64,000 bases of DNA from Teredinibacter waterburyi (GCF_001922985.1 NZ_MRUH01000022.1:186001-250000); one strand, 5' to 3'; shown: positions 7,828 to 17,764, counted from the first letter of the stretch. Notes: a model not told the origin generated them from the letters alone. Numbers and translations are program-made.

Positions 7828-8957
7828 GGTTTTGGGATCCGTTTCGGTGTTGATTCCAAAATCGAGGAATCGATGAATGTTTTTATCGCGCTTTTAAAGT
7901 TCTCGCGAGAAAACTTATTTGCCCAATCAATCAGTGTTTCTTTTTTAAATACATTTGTGTCTTGTTCGAAGGCGTCTATTGCTTGACAAAGACTTTCGGC
8001 TGTTTGCTCATGGAACAGCTTTCCTGTGACACCGTCTATGACGGTGTCGAGAGCGCCGCCTTGACCGAAAGCGATAACGGGAGTCCCCGATGCCATGGCC
8101 TCTAAGGGCACGATACCAAAATCTTCGATTCCAGGAAAAATAAGGGCTTTACAATGCCGATAGTGATGCCGGATTTCACTGAAGGGCTGCCAACCTAGAA
8201 TTTCGACATTGCTTGCGGCTAAGTTTTGCAGTTGAGTGAGCTGTTCACCTTCTCCTATAACCACGAGTCTTTTCCCTAGCCTATTGAAGGCCTCAACCGC
8301 AATTTCGGCACGTTTGTAGTTTACCAACTGCCCTACCATTAAGTAGTAGTCACCGGTTTCTTCGGTTGCCGAAAAATCTTCTACCGCTACGGGTGGGAAT
8401 ATTACTTCGGCACTGCGGCGGTAACATTTTTTAATACGGGCGGCTACGTAGCTTGAATTTGCAATAAAGTAATCAACGCGAGCGGCGCTTGCAAAATCCC
8501 AAAAGCGTAAGTAGTGCGCGAAGGGGCGCATTAACCAGCGAGTAACTCTACCACTGCTGCGTAGATAACTGGGGTACATATCCCATAGGTAGCGCATTGG
8601 CGTGTGACAGTAACAAATATGCACAGCATCAGGGCGGGTAATAACACCCTTGGCCGGCCCAGATTCGCTAGAAATAATTAAGTCGTAAGCCGAAAGATCC
8701 AGCTGCTCAAGCGCCAATGGCATTAGCGGTAAATATTTTTGATACCAGTTTTTGGCGTTCGGCAGTTTTGCAATAAAGGTTGTAAAAATCCGGTGCTTTA
8801 GCAAGCGTTCGGAGAGTTTTTTAGGGTCGTAAACATGGGTGTATATATCGGCGTCTGGGTAAAGCTCGCAGAGGGCTTCTAATACTTTTTCGCCGCCACG
8901 CATTCCCACAAGCCAGTAGTGGACTAAAGCGACGCGTTGAGGTTTGGATTGTGGCAT
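7824..8957 (-). CDS. GT4-family glycosyltransferase (WbaZ-like)
   Basis: A 377-residue cytoplasmic protein with GT-B fold features. The N-terminal domain begins RVALVHYWLVGMRGGEKVLE. The C-terminal domain has YYLMVGQLVNYKRAEIAVEAF, the donor-site motif EDFGIVPLEAMASG (E-x7-E) and GGALDTVIDG. It is most like mannosyltransferases of the WbaZ type that add sugars to lipid-linked repeat units. It lies between the polymerase gene (15 bp gap) and the GH-A-like gene (4-bp overlap), in the middle of the minus-strand operon. The donor sugar cannot be read from sequence; GDP-mannose is plausible from the family. The start codon is weakly supported by ribosome-site sequence. Confidence 0.88.
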   Translation of the reverse strand: MPQSKPQRVALVHYWLVGMRGGEKVLEALCELYPDADIYTHVYDPKKLSERLLKHRIFTTFIAKLPNAKNWYQKYLPLMPLALEQLDLSAYDLIISSESGPAKGVITRPDAVHICYCHTPMRYLWDMYPSYLRSSGRVTRWLMRPFAHYLRFWDFASAARVDYFIANSSYVAARIKKCYRRSAEVIFPPVAVEDFSATEETGDYYLMVGQLVNYKRAEIAVEAFNRLGKRLVVIGEGEQLTQLQNLAASNVEILGWQPFSEIRHHYRHCKALIFPGIEDFGIVPLEAMASGTPVIAFGQGGALDTVIDGVTGKLFHEQTAESLCQAIDAFEQDTNVFKKETLIDWANKFSRENFKSAIKTFIDSSILESTPKRIPKP

Positions 8958-8972
8958 TTGGAACAGTCCGTT

Positions 8973-10322
8973 TTAGGGGGGGGTACTGGAGGTAAGGTTT
9001 GGTTTTCCGATTTTGACTGCTTCTCGGTAATAGGCGGCTCCTGCCCCCAGTAGTGTGAGGACGGGGATCATCACCGATGGCGCTGCCAGTGCGTGGCCAG
9101 TGAGCGCGCAGGTTAGTATGTACACCACCAAGCCTTGGCTGGCGACATAATACGCGCGTAAATTTTGTATTGGTTTAAATAGGGTCTCAGCCTTACGGCA
9201 ACGAAAGTACAATGCTACCCATATCGTTAAATATAGGGCCATGCCAAACAAGCCTGACTCGGCCAATATATGAAAATAAGAGTTGTGTGCGCTGGCCGTG
9301 TTGAAAACTTGTCGGCCGTCTAGCGCCATGTTGAACATAGGGGTGTCGGTAAGCACTAGCGTACGGTCGTTGAATCGACCCCAGCCTATACCTACCCAGG
9401 GGCTATCGACAAAGCATTTACTCGCGTACACCCACAACATAATTCGCACTAAGGTTGTTACGTCGCCAGATTCTAAATTGGAGTTGCCGTCGGTAGGGTT
9501 CCAATCGCCAACCGCCCAATCACTCTTAATACCCGCTTTCGTTTGGTCTACGATTCCGCTGATGGTGTCGCCACTTACCATTCCTACTGTACGGTTGTAG
9601 GTCTTGCTGCTCATCATTTCTATGGCCGGTATCATTGCCAGTATTACAAGTGCAACGGGGATCAACATCTTTGGATTTTTACGCTTAACACCGTAATACC
9701 AGCCGAGGGCTACGAGCACGCCAAGCAAAGCTTCTCGCGAGCCGGATGAGAATACGGGGCCGAGCAGCAGTAAGGCTACAAACAGGTGGCGAACACGCCG
9801 GCTTTCTGCCGACCAAAGTATTGCGAATACCGCTAGACACCCAAAAAATGTTCCGGCGCCGGTGTGTGAAGTGAAAAAAGCATGGAACTCATCGGCATGC
9901 CCCTCACCGGAAAGTGCGCGAGTACCAGTGACGAGCCAAATTAGATAAATGGTAACGCTAACCACCGTGAGGTAGGTTACATGCTTGCGGATACGTTCCA
10001 GTTCCCATGTGGAAAAGGGGACGACGCAAAGGGCCAGTAAGGGTAAAACTGAAATTAGAATACGTCCTTCACCATTATAAAAACGCGGAGAAGCAAAACT
10101 CGTCAGCGATATTGAACCGACTGCCAGACCCGTAGCCAGCCAGAACCCAATATTCAGCAGCAGTAGTATCCCGATGGTGTCCAGTTTTTGGCCTTTTGCC
10201 AGGGATAGATAGGTCAGGACAACGGCCATCAATAGACCTAGTGCTACAAGAACGCCCACCTCTAGAAAAAAAGTGCCCCACAGTAAGGTGACGCACATCA
10301 TGCTTGTAGCGGTTAGCTTCAC
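8973..10322 (-). CDS. Wzy/O-antigen ligase-family polymerase
   Basis: A 449-residue polytopic membrane protein with about 10-12 hydrophobic segments. The signature of the O-antigen polymerase/ligase family (Wzy_C) is near the C-terminus: WVGIGWGRFND, then SAHNSYFHILAESGLFGMAL. A large periplasmic loop lies between the central segments (about residues 235-320), as expected for the sugar-binding loop. It would join lipid-linked repeat units on the periplasmic face. It starts with GTG overlapping the wzx stop codon (GTGA). With Wzx and Wzz beside it, a Wzy-type polymerase is more likely than a ligase. Confidence 0.85.
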   Translation of the reverse strand: MKLTATSMMCVTLLWGTFFLEVGVLVALGLLMAVVLTYLSLAKGQKLDTIGILLLLNIGFWLATGLAVGSISLTSFASPRFYNGEGRILISVLPLLALCVVPFSTWELERIRKHVTYLTVVSVTIYLIWLVTGTRALSGEGHADEFHAFFTSHTGAGTFFGCLAVFAILWSAESRRVRHLFVALLLLGPVFSSGSREALLGVLVALGWYYGVKRKNPKMLIPVALVILAMIPAIEMMSSKTYNRTVGMVSGDTISGIVDQTKAGIKSDWAVGDWNPTDGNSNLESGDVTTLVRIMLWVYASKCFVDSPWVGIGWGRFNDRTLVLTDTPMFNMALDGRQVFNTASAHNSYFHILAESGLFGMALYLTIWVALYFRCRKAETLFKPIQNLRAYYVASQGLVVYILTCALTGHALAAPSVMIPVLTLLGAGAAYYREAVKIGKPNLTSSTPP

Positions 10323-11734
10323 GGAATGTGCCTGCTACCTTGTCGGCGCTGCCGAGCTGGCCTGTTGCGCAATAGCGCAGCAATGGCACCCACACGCCTT
10401 AACAAGGGCGGCCAAACCCAAGTGTTGAGCCCGAGCGACATTCGGCAGACGAGCATCGCCGCGAGCGCTTGCACGGCAATGGCCACTGCGAAAACCACGG
10501 CGATACCGTTAATACCATGCTGGTCAACAACTAACAGAGCGGCAACTATGGCAGCCAAGGTACAAACTAGTGTGATCCGCAATACCGCTTGTTGTTGATT
10601 GGTCATTAGCAAGACTTGAATACTTACGCCGGCGATAAGACTGCCCGCTTGCCCAATCGCTAGTATGGTCAGAATATTACTGGCTCCGGCATAAAACACA
10701 TCGCCATAAAGTAAACTGAGTAAACTATCTCCCCACAGCACTAATCCGCCAATAACGACGAGGGTAGGCATAGCTAAAAAGGTTGGAACCAGCTGTACAA
10801 TGCGTTGCAGTTGTTCGCGATCACCGCGAGCATTTAGTTGCGCTATAACCGGTGCCGTAATGGCTACCGCGATGAGCATGGGGGTGCCGAGCAGACCAAT
10901 TACCCTTGCTGCAGCACCGTAGAGTGCGACTTGGTCGTCGGCAACGTACATGCCTAAAAGCCATATATCGGCGCGTGTTAGTACAATGTTCCCTAAGCTG
11001 GCGATAAAGATGGGAAGCGCCAAGGTAGCGAGGCTGCGAGACGGTAGTGAAAATGGCGGGCGAAATATCGGTACACTACGACCTAGGCTAACAAAGGCAA
11101 CAAGAAGGCTGAGCGCCATAGCGCCAAAGGAGATCCATACCGCTTGCTCTAGAGTACAAGTGCCGAGCCAGAACGCTATAGCACCGAATGCTAGCGCCAT
11201 GACTATTCCAGAAAACGCACCGGCAAAAATCGAGGCCATACGCATATTGTGTATGCCGCGAAAGGCTTCACCGACACTGCGTTGCAGTGCCATGGCGACT
11301 AACCATAGGCCAATAAAAGGGATTACGCCGAGCATTTTTTCAGAATGAAAAACAGATGTTGCGAGCCACTGGCCAAGGCCGAAATTAAAGATTAGTAAAC
11401 AGCTAAAAGCGACGCCGGTTGCCAATAACAGGCAGCGTTGCATCATCGCTTTAACCTCTTGCCGACCGCCGGTTTCGAATGCCTCGGCACATCGTTTAAC
11501 AATGACCTGTGGAATACCCATCTGCACAAAGGTACTGGCGATAATCACAAAGTTGGCGATGATAAAGTAAACCCCCATATCGCCAGGGCTGAGTAGCCTA
11601 GCGAGAAGGCCAAGGGTAATGACTTGTGTCGCTGCAACCACTAGCCGACTTAGCAGCACCCAAACGCCGCCACTAGCCATGCGTCGGCCGGAATATGTTG
11701 GCTTATTATCATTGCCGTTAGCTACCTGGTTCAC
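10319..11734 (-). CDS. Wzx-type polysaccharide flippase
   Basis: About 471 residues with 12-14 hydrophobic segments, of the polysaccharide-transporter branch of the MOP superfamily (MASGGVWVLLSRLVVAATQV, LLARLLSPGDMGVYFI, then GIPQVIVKRCAEA). It would move undecaprenyl-linked units across the inner membrane. A GTG at 11743 is in frame, but AAGGAG at about 11743-11748 overlaps it. The GTG at 11734 has that AAGGAG at an ideal 8-nt spacing and begins 1 bp after the wzz stop codon, so I choose 11734. The residues after it (NQVANGNDN) are hydrophilic, as expected for the cytoplasmic N-terminus. Confidence 0.87.
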   Translation of the reverse strand: MNQVANGNDNKPTYSGRRMASGGVWVLLSRLVVAATQVITLGLLARLLSPGDMGVYFIIANFVIIASTFVQMGIPQVIVKRCAEAFETGGRQEVKAMMQRCLLLATGVAFSCLLIFNFGLGQWLATSVFHSEKMLGVIPFIGLWLVAMALQRSVGEAFRGIHNMRMASIFAGAFSGIVMALAFGAIAFWLGTCTLEQAVWISFGAMALSLLVAFVSLGRSVPIFRPPFSLPSRSLATLALPIFIASLGNIVLTRADIWLLGMYVADDQVALYGAAARVIGLLGTPMLIAVAITAPVIAQLNARGDREQLQRIVQLVPTFLAMPTLVVIGGLVLWGDSLLSLLYGDVFYAGASNILTILAIGQAGSLIAGVSIQVLLMTNQQQAVLRITLVCTLAAIVAALLVVDQHGINGIAVVFAVAIAVQALAAMLVCRMSLGLNTWVWPPLLRRVGAIAALLRNRPARQRRQGSRHIP

Positions 11735-11735
11735 C

Positions 11736-12629
11736 CTAGGCACTCCTTGCGGCGTTACGTGTAGTGCGAATTAGGTGTATGAGTAGCACGAGGGTTATAC
11801 CGATAAAGCTACCGATTACGATTCCGACAATAATTAAAATCATGGTGAGTTTTGGTATTGCTGGCTCTTCGGGAACAACGGCGGGGTCAATTATTTTGAA
11901 GGCGTACTGTTTGTGGACGTTGGCGGCAACCACTTTAGCCATCTGGGTTTTTATCAGCTCATTGAGTGAGGTTTTTAAGTCCAATGCGGCGGTGCGCTGT
12001 AGTTCCGACTTCAAGTAGTCTAAGGTTTGCTCCGCTTCCAAAATAGCATTTTGGCGGAGAACTTCATTAACCGTGGCGACAATATTATTGGCCCAGGCCG
12101 CCGCCATTTCGGGATTTGTCCAGCTCACAGAAATACGTAATAAACCCGATTCTGCGTCCTTGCTTACATCAAGTACTTTTCGTTGAAAGCGTTTGTAGCC
12201 ATCCCAGAGTGTGGGCGCTTTTTCTGAACTCGACGTTTTCCACTGCTGTTTTTGTTCGTCCCACTTACTGCGAAACAGAATCGGCATTAAATCATTCTTG
12301 GTGATAAAGCGGTTTATGAAATCGCGCGAAGTTATCATCGCGACAGCTTCGTTCGAAACGACATCTACTGCTATATCGACCGTAGAGCTACTACTTGGGT
12401 CAGTTTTGAGTACCGAGTTTGCTTCGGCGACGATCACTTCAGCGGTGTAATTAATAGGAGATATTTTTGCCAGCAGCGCAAACAAAACGCAAAACAATAG
12501 CACTATGCCCAAGATGATGAACTTGCCTTTGTAAATTGCATGGCCAATTTCCATAAGGTGCATAGACTCAGGGACACTGCCTAATTCTAGATAGTAGTGG
12601 TTTGGCAGGCGGGGCTTTTGGTTTTCCAT
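11736..12629 (-). CDS. Wzz-type chain-length determinant, no kinase domain
   Basis: A 297-residue polysaccharide co-polymerase. There is a first membrane helix at about residues 33-53 (GKFIILGIVLLFCVLFALLA), a periplasmic alpha/beta and coiled domain, a proline-rich segment (DPAVVPEEPAIPK) and a second helix (LTMILIIVGIVIGSFIGITL). It ends with a short basic cytoplasmic tail. No Walker A or Tyr-rich tail is present, so it is a Wzz/PCP-1-like protein without the BY-kinase found in many capsule systems. It would set chain length by working with Wzy. CAGGA lies 8 nt before the ATG. The downstream wzx start is coupled to its stop codon. Confidence 0.85.
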   Translation of the reverse strand: MENQKPRLPNHYYLELGSVPESMHLMEIGHAIYKGKFIILGIVLLFCVLFALLAKISPINYTAEVIVAEANSVLKTDPSSSSTVDIAVDVVSNEAVAMITSRDFINRFITKNDLMPILFRSKWDEQKQQWKTSSSEKAPTLWDGYKRFQRKVLDVSKDAESGLLRISVSWTNPEMAAAWANNIVATVNEVLRQNAILEAEQTLDYLKSELQRTAALDLKTSLNELIKTQMAKVVAANVHKQYAFKIIDPAVVPEEPAIPKLTMILIIVGIVIGSFIGITLVLLIHLIRTTRNAARSA

Positions 12630-12692
12630 GACTTTTCCTGAGCGGCAAGCGATGCCGCTTTAGTGTTGAAGAGAACGTGGTCGGAGGTGAAG

Positions 12693-15407
12693 CTATTCGC
12701 GAATAATGATAGTACCAGCGCGATCTTCTGCGGCTTCAGCCATTTTCCATGCAGCCGCAGCATTTACCACCGCAGCGGAAGGATTGACTAAATTGGCGAT
12801 AATGCCTGTAATTTCGCTCCATTTGGTCAGGCCGCGAATTTTTTCCACGTCTAAAGGTACTACTACCGTGTCGCCGGCCTCAACTCCTACTTTCTTCCAG
12901 CGCGTTTTGGCTTTTATTGCCGCGCCGTTTGCACGAACGATATAGACAAGTTTAGATTTCGACTTCTTGGTAATACCGCCACTCAAGGCAATATATTGCA
13001 TGGCATTTTTGTTTGATAAGTGGAGGTGAGTTGTTGGTCGGTTAACCTCGCCTACCACAGCAACGGATTCCGTAGTAGGCGGTATATAAATTTTATCGCC
13101 ATCAGTTAAGCTAATGTCGGTTGTGTCTTTATTTCCGTCGGCTAAATTTTCGAGCAGCAGCGGAAGGTCAAACACTAACCGGCCTGCGGGGTCAGCATTT
13201 CGCAATAGCGATACAACATCGCTAGCCACGTCTAGTGATTCGCCGGGGCGCAGGTTCTCATCGGCGCGCTCTAGAATGGTTGCTTTTAGTCCCACCTCAA
13301 TTTGGTCGGCTAGTAACAGCATTTCTTTTTTCTCTACGGCTTTTATTGATTCGCGAACAAACACCGTGCCGCGCGGGAATGCCATATTCGTCATGCCTCC
13401 GGCTCGCTCCAGGAGTTGACTTAATTTTTCGCCGGGAGATACGCGATAACGGCCGGGATAGCGTACTTCGCCAGCTATATCGACATTAAATTGCTGGGTG
13501 ATACGAGGGTCTGTTCGTACGGTGATTGTGTCATAGCTAGTCAGGATCGCATCGCTATCGCTGCCAGGTGCTAGCGTAGAAAGATTAATATTGAGGTGAT
13601 GAATTCGGGGATTTCCGGTTTCATCGTAGACCATACGCGTTAGCTCGGCGGTTTGTCCTCGAGCAGATTCGGTCAAGCCATCAGCAAGTGTCAGTAGTGT
13701 ACTTACGCGCATCTCTCTAGTCAGTGGATAGGTGCCAGGCTCTCTTACGCCACCTTGTATCGTCGCTACCCGAGCCGGAGCGTCTAGGCTTGCCACTGCT
13801 GTAAGTTGGCGAACGAGTGGATTTAGCAATTGACTGCGCTGGCCAATTGTTGCCGAACTGAAGAAATAAAGCGTATCGCCGGCGTTTAAAGTCGGGTCGA
13901 ATTCAGAGTTGCGTTTTGATAACGCTGAGTTAGGAGAAAAGCTAATAATGCGAGGCTTAGCGCTTGCTAGTTGCTCGCCGCTGATTAATGCAATGTCGCG
14001 GTCGTATGTTTGAGTGAGTAGCCCGGGCTTTGTAAGGAGATTCGATACGCGAAGCCCAGGTTTCCAGCTGTGCTCGCCGGCCTGCTGTACGTCGCCTAAA
14101 ACTGTGATGGTTTGCGAATTATTCGAGTTAACTGCGATAATTTGAATGCGGTCGCCGTCTTTTAGTAACTCGCTACGACCACTACTTCGAGTTACGTCTG
14201 CCTCAATTAATCTTTTACCATTAACATCTGTACGCTCTATTAAAACGCGTTTACTTGACGCGTTTGGCGTTAGTCCCGCCAGAGATAATAGGGTGCCTAA
14301 GGTTGTATTCGCTTCCAGCTCATAGATTGCTGGCCGAAGAATTTCTCCGCGAACGGATACGCGTTGCTTAGCAACCGGTACAAATAATGTATCACCAGAG
14401 ATTAGGCGAATTTCGTCACTTGTACCGCCGGTTAGCAGTAGGTCGTAAAGGTCGATAACAGCGACGGTTTTACTCGCGCGTTTTACATAAATAGAACGGT
14501 ATGAGCCTATATCGCTAATGCCGCCTGCCGCACTAAGTAGCTCGGTTACGTTACTTAATGCTCCTAGAACATAGTTTCCTGGGTTAATAACTTCGCCCAC
14601 TACGCGTAAGTTGATCGCTTTTAAGCTACCAATAGAAATATAAGCCTCAACGCCGATAAGCTTTTCCGAAATTTGTTTTGACAGGAACTGTTTGGTTTCC
14701 TCCAGTGATTTTCCCGCTACAAGAACAGGGCCTATCTGCGAGATATCGACCATTCCTTCTCGGGAGACGGTGACATTCGTCGTAGAATTTTCAGAACCAA
14801 ATAGTTGAATTTGAAGCTCATCTCCTGCCGCTAAAACGTAACTGCTCGGCACCGCAAGGGCGCCGAGTGGCTGTGAACTTGTGTTGGCGAACAAATCGCT
14901 ACCAAACGGCCTAAGTACGCTGTCATCTATGTTCGATAGGGGGAGGATTACTAACTTAATTTCGGCGTCGGCGAGTATAGGCTCAGCACTTAGGCGCAGC
15001 GTCGCTTCAGATTCGTTTAGTCCAGCTAAATTAAAAACACCGATATTATCTAGGTGTAAATATCCGTGGGCATCGATTGAAAATATTTTTTCTGTTGGAA
15101 ATAGGGCCGCTAGCGGGTTAGACGGTGTAGTTTGTATGTCAAGAAAAAGAGTAGATCGCGCGGCAATACGCAAGTTGTCAGTATTTGTGGCATTGGTCGG
15201 CGCGCTGTAGGCAATAGCATTATGCGCAGTTACGCTGGTTTTGCTGTCCAACTCTTGTAAACTAAGATCCAAAGCCGCTGGAGATGTAGCGCCGGCAACC
15301 GTAGCGTTAGCCGCGATAGCGAGCTGAGCTAGGCTAACTAACACTACGCTTAAGAGGATTTGTTGGATAAAGGTATAGCCACGCTGAAGGTTGCGTTTGT
15401 GTTTCAT
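12693..15407 (-). CDS. Wza-like polysaccharide export protein with multiple SLBB domains
   Basis: A 904-residue outer-membrane export protein and the first gene of a seven-gene minus-strand operon. An N-terminal signal (FIQQILLSVVLVSLAQLAIA) is followed by a poly-export domain beginning SSYVLAAGDELQIQLFGSE. Then come repeated SLBB beta-grasp units, recognisable by recurring segments such as VVGEVINPGNYVLG, VSVRGEILRPAIYEL, ATIQGGVREPGTYPL, VDIAGEVRYPGRYRV and VAVVGEVNRPTTHLH. Classical E. coli Wza is about 380 residues and lipidated. This one is more than twice as long, and no Cys follows the signal, so it is probably not a lipoprotein. It would form the channel through periplasm and outer membrane. 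The upstream 150 bp holds the divergent promoters. Confidence 0.88.
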   Translation of the reverse strand: MKHKRNLQRGYTFIQQILLSVVLVSLAQLAIAANATVAGATSPAALDLSLQELDSKTSVTAHNAIAYSAPTNATNTDNLRIAARSTLFLDIQTTPSNPLAALFPTEKIFSIDAHGYLHLDNIGVFNLAGLNESEATLRLSAEPILADAEIKLVILPLSNIDDSVLRPFGSDLFANTSSQPLGALAVPSSYVLAAGDELQIQLFGSENSTTNVTVSREGMVDISQIGPVLVAGKSLEETKQFLSKQISEKLIGVEAYISIGSLKAINLRVVGEVINPGNYVLGALSNVTELLSAAGGISDIGSYRSIYVKRASKTVAVIDLYDLLLTGGTSDEIRLISGDTLFVPVAKQRVSVRGEILRPAIYELEANTTLGTLLSLAGLTPNASSKRVLIERTDVNGKRLIEADVTRSSGRSELLKDGDRIQIIAVNSNNSQTITVLGDVQQAGEHSWKPGLRVSNLLTKPGLLTQTYDRDIALISGEQLASAKPRIISFSPNSALSKRNSEFDPTLNAGDTLYFFSSATIGQRSQLLNPLVRQLTAVASLDAPARVATIQGGVREPGTYPLTREMRVSTLLTLADGLTESARGQTAELTRMVYDETGNPRIHHLNINLSTLAPGSDSDAILTSYDTITVRTDPRITQQFNVDIAGEVRYPGRYRVSPGEKLSQLLERAGGMTNMAFPRGTVFVRESIKAVEKKEMLLLADQIEVGLKATILERADENLRPGESLDVASDVVSLLRNADPAGRLVFDLPLLLENLADGNKDTTDISLTDGDKIYIPPTTESVAVVGEVNRPTTHLHLSNKNAMQYIALSGGITKKSKSKLVYIVRANGAAIKAKTRWKKVGVEAGDTVVVPLDVEKIRGLTKWSEITGIIANLVNPSAAVVNAAAAWKMAEAAEDRAGTIIIRE

Positions 15408-15557
15408 TTGGTTGTCAATCCTATTATTGTCTTAGGCCGAGCGTTTCATTGCTCGACATTGTACTTGTGCTGTGGTTTGAATGTCGCGTAAATAAGCGAT
15501 TTAATAACGAAATACTAAAAATTTTAGAGAGTTTTAGATCTTGATATTCACGTTATA
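15408..15557. promoter_or_regulatory. Divergent promoter region between wza-like and GT4 genes
   Basis: 150 bp, AT-rich. On the plus strand TATAAT (15553-15558) overlaps the first base of the GT4 ATG, so this start would be leaderless if that box were used. A downstream ATG at 15636 would then be the translated start. No operator palindrome was noticed. Confidence 0.4.
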
Positions 15558-16775
15558 ATGAATTCGATTCTTTCGCCCAATAAAATAATACGCTTGCCTC
15601 AAAAAAAGCCTACCCAACCACCGGACACTACTGTAATGCTGCAAGCTAAACGAATTTTTTTCTATATGGACGCTAACACTATTGGTGGACATGAAATATT
15701 AACTGCGCAAATCGCAAATTATTTGTCGTCCCAGCCTGATTGGGACGTACATTGTGCTTACTACTATCCTGGTACGGCATCTTTGTTTAATGGCGATATA
15801 CAGCAAGTGCAATTGCCGTTTCATTGTAAGGACCCGCGTATCCTTCATAATGGCGAGTTCGATATATACTACCTAAAAAAACTTTTCTTAAGTGTTAAGC
15901 CGGACCTCATTGTAGTCGCACAAGGGTATATTGAATCGGGTGTGCGAGGACTAATTGCTGCGCGCTTAGCGGGCATTAAAGTCGGCTCTTATATTCCGTT
16001 TGGCCAAACCAATACTGAGCTTGGAAATCGTTTTGCTCGGTTGCGGGATATTATTTCAATTCCGCTATACCGAATGAGCCAATTTTATTTGACCATTAGC
16101 GATGTTCAAAGGCATTTTTTACAGCGCCTTGTACCAAGCACTCCTGTCTACGTTATAAATAATCCCGTTACACTCCAGGGCGAGACACCTGTCGACCCAC
16201 CGGAAACACTTGGGAAGCGTAGCTCAAACAAACAACATTTTGCGGTTGTTGGCCGAGTGGTCTTTAAGCAAAAAAACCAAAACATTTTGGTTGAAGTTGC
16301 AAAGCTGTTTGCTTCTCGTGGAATCCACGTTCAGTTTCATATCGTGGGGGACGGGCCAGATTTAGCATCGCTAAAGCAAATGGTAAATGGCGCCGGCCTT
16401 CAGTCATCATTTGAATTTCATGGCTGGCTGCAAGCCGGACCGCTAGCCGCACTTTTGAAAACCGAAATCGACGCTGTGATAATGCCCTCTCATTATGAAG
16501 GGTTGCCCCTCGTGTTTCTCGAATCTGTATTCCGCGGGAAACCTGTTCTTGTATCGGATCTCCCGTTTACGGAAGATTACCAGTTGCCGCAGTGCTATCG
16601 CTTTAAGTCCAGTTCAGCTGAACAAATAGCCGATAAGATACACGGCCTAAGCGCTGCATACCGCCGCTCAGAGTTGCAAGCCATACAAAACCGAGTGCTG
16701 GATATTAATAGTCAAGAGCGATTCGAGGCGGACATTGCCGAAACCTTTGCAAAGTTAATCGCTCCTCAAATATAA
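15558..16775 (+). CDS. GT4-family glycosyltransferase 2
   Basis: A 405-residue GT-B glycosyltransferase. The N-terminal acceptor domain begins IFFYMDANTIGGHEILTAQI. The donor domain has FAVVGRVVFKQKNQNILVE, FHIVGDGPDL and the motif PSHYEGLPLVFLESVFRGKPV (E-x7-E). It should add a sugar to the lipid-linked unit on the cytoplasmic face. It is the only plus-strand gene between the two minus-strand operons and faces the sulfotransferase genes with 30 bp between stop codons. The first 26 residues are not family-like, so translation may begin at ATG 15636 (MLQAKRIFFYMD). The donor and acceptor are unknown. Confidence 0.85.
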   Translation: MNSILSPNKIIRLPQKKPTQPPDTTVMLQAKRIFFYMDANTIGGHEILTAQIANYLSSQPDWDVHCAYYYPGTASLFNGDIQQVQLPFHCKDPRILHNGEFDIYYLKKLFLSVKPDLIVVAQGYIESGVRGLIAARLAGIKVGSYIPFGQTNTELGNRFARLRDIISIPLYRMSQFYLTISDVQRHFLQRLVPSTPVYVINNPVTLQGETPVDPPETLGKRSSNKQHFAVVGRVVFKQKNQNILVEVAKLFASRGIHVQFHIVGDGPDLASLKQMVNGAGLQSSFEFHGWLQAGPLAALLKTEIDAVIMPSHYEGLPLVFLESVFRGKPVLVSDLPFTEDYQLPQCYRFKSSSAEQIADKIHGLSAAYRRSELQAIQNRVLDINSQERFEADIAETFAKLIAPQI

Positions 16776-16804
16776 GTTTACAGTAAATTAATATTTGCTC
16801 ACTT

Positions 16805-17764
16805 CTAGCCTGAAATTTGTCTTGCGGGTGCTGCATCGGTGTAGCCCCACTGTGTAATTAAGTCGCGGTCCATGTATTTACTCAATTGTGCTACTTCTGG
16901 GTAATATTGTTGTTTTAGTTTTTTTTCGGTTTCTGGGTTTAATGTTTCCGATAGCTCGCCGGAAAAAATCACAGATCGGTATAGGCGTCGAAGTATTTTA
17001 AAGAGTGGCTTTGCCGTACCATGCTTTAGCCATGCTTTAAAACCAAAAAGGTGCTTATCTAAAAACTGCTTTACACGGCGGTTGCGTACAGCTACTTGGC
17101 GGTTTACTTCGGCTAGTTTTAGCTCTGATGGCGGTTCCAGCTCAAGAAAGCGCCAAACCTGATTCATTACCGCCGCATTATCATCGCGAAAATCATCATA
17201 AACAATTACCTGTATCTGCTCTTTTGGGAAGAGCCGAGCGTAGCGCGATATGTGTTCAACATAACGAAGGCGCTCACTGTAGAACAAAAACTTTTCGTCA
17301 AATACGCCAGCGGGTAAGGCTTCACCTTTTTTTCGCCGCGGCTCAAGCGCCAGCGCATCCTCAAAGCTGTCTACTTCTTCAAAGACGCAGCTATTTCTCA
17401 ACAACTGTTTGTGATAGGTAAATAAAAACTTTGCAGGTTCGCGTAGCAAAATAATAATTTTAGACGCGGGGTTGAAAGCATAGATTTCTTGCGCTGCCGT
17501 GGCTGAGTACAAATAAGATGTGGAGCCCTCCATCGCATAATCGCAGGTACGTTGTGGATACAAATCGAGGTAGTTGCCCAGTTCTCGCGGAGTTTTGCTT
17601 AAATGGAAGTGTTGCGAGCGAATATCGGTACAGAAGTAGCTAGGCTCTTTTGCCGAGCAAGCATTTATTTTCGGGTGCTGTCGTAAAAATGAGAACAGCG
17701 CGCTAGTGCCTGATTTTGGCTGCCCGACAATAAATAAGTTGGGTTTGGTGGTGGCTACGCTCAT
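16805..17764 (-). CDS. PAPS-dependent sulfotransferase 1
   Basis: A 319-residue cytosolic-type sulfotransferase. The 5'-phosphosulfate loop is FIVGQPKSGTSALFSFLRQH near residue 10. The 3'-phosphate motif is IILLREPAKFLFTYHKQLLR around residue 105. KEPSYF after the first loop is typical of the heparan-type Sulfotransfer group. It would move sulfate from PAPS to a carbohydrate or lipid hydroxyl. It is the last gene of the minus-strand wcaJ-acyltransferase-sulfotransferase set. Its ATG overlaps the previous stop codon (ATGA). No PAPS synthesis genes lie in the window, so the donor comes from general sulfate assimilation. Confidence 0.87.
   Translation of the reverse strand: MSVATTKPNLFIVGQPKSGTSALFSFLRQHPKINACSAKEPSYFCTDIRSQHFHLSKTPRELGNYLDLYPQRTCDYAMEGSTSYLYSATAAQEIYAFNPASKIIILLREPAKFLFTYHKQLLRNSCVFEEVDSFEDALALEPRRKKGEALPAGVFDEKFLFYSERLRYVEHISRYARLFPKEQIQVIVYDDFRDDNAAVMNQVWRFLELEPPSELKLAEVNRQVAVRNRRVKQFLDKHLFGFKAWLKHGTAKPLFKILRRLYRSVIFSGELSETLNPETEKKLKQQYYPEVAQLSKYMDRDLITQWGYTDAAPARQISG

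Noticed and set aside
8973-10322. Naming the polymerase-like protein WaaL ligase
   Set aside because: The domain is shared by ligases and polymerases, but the neighbours Wzx, Wzz and Wza-like favour Wzy. I left the gene symbol empty.
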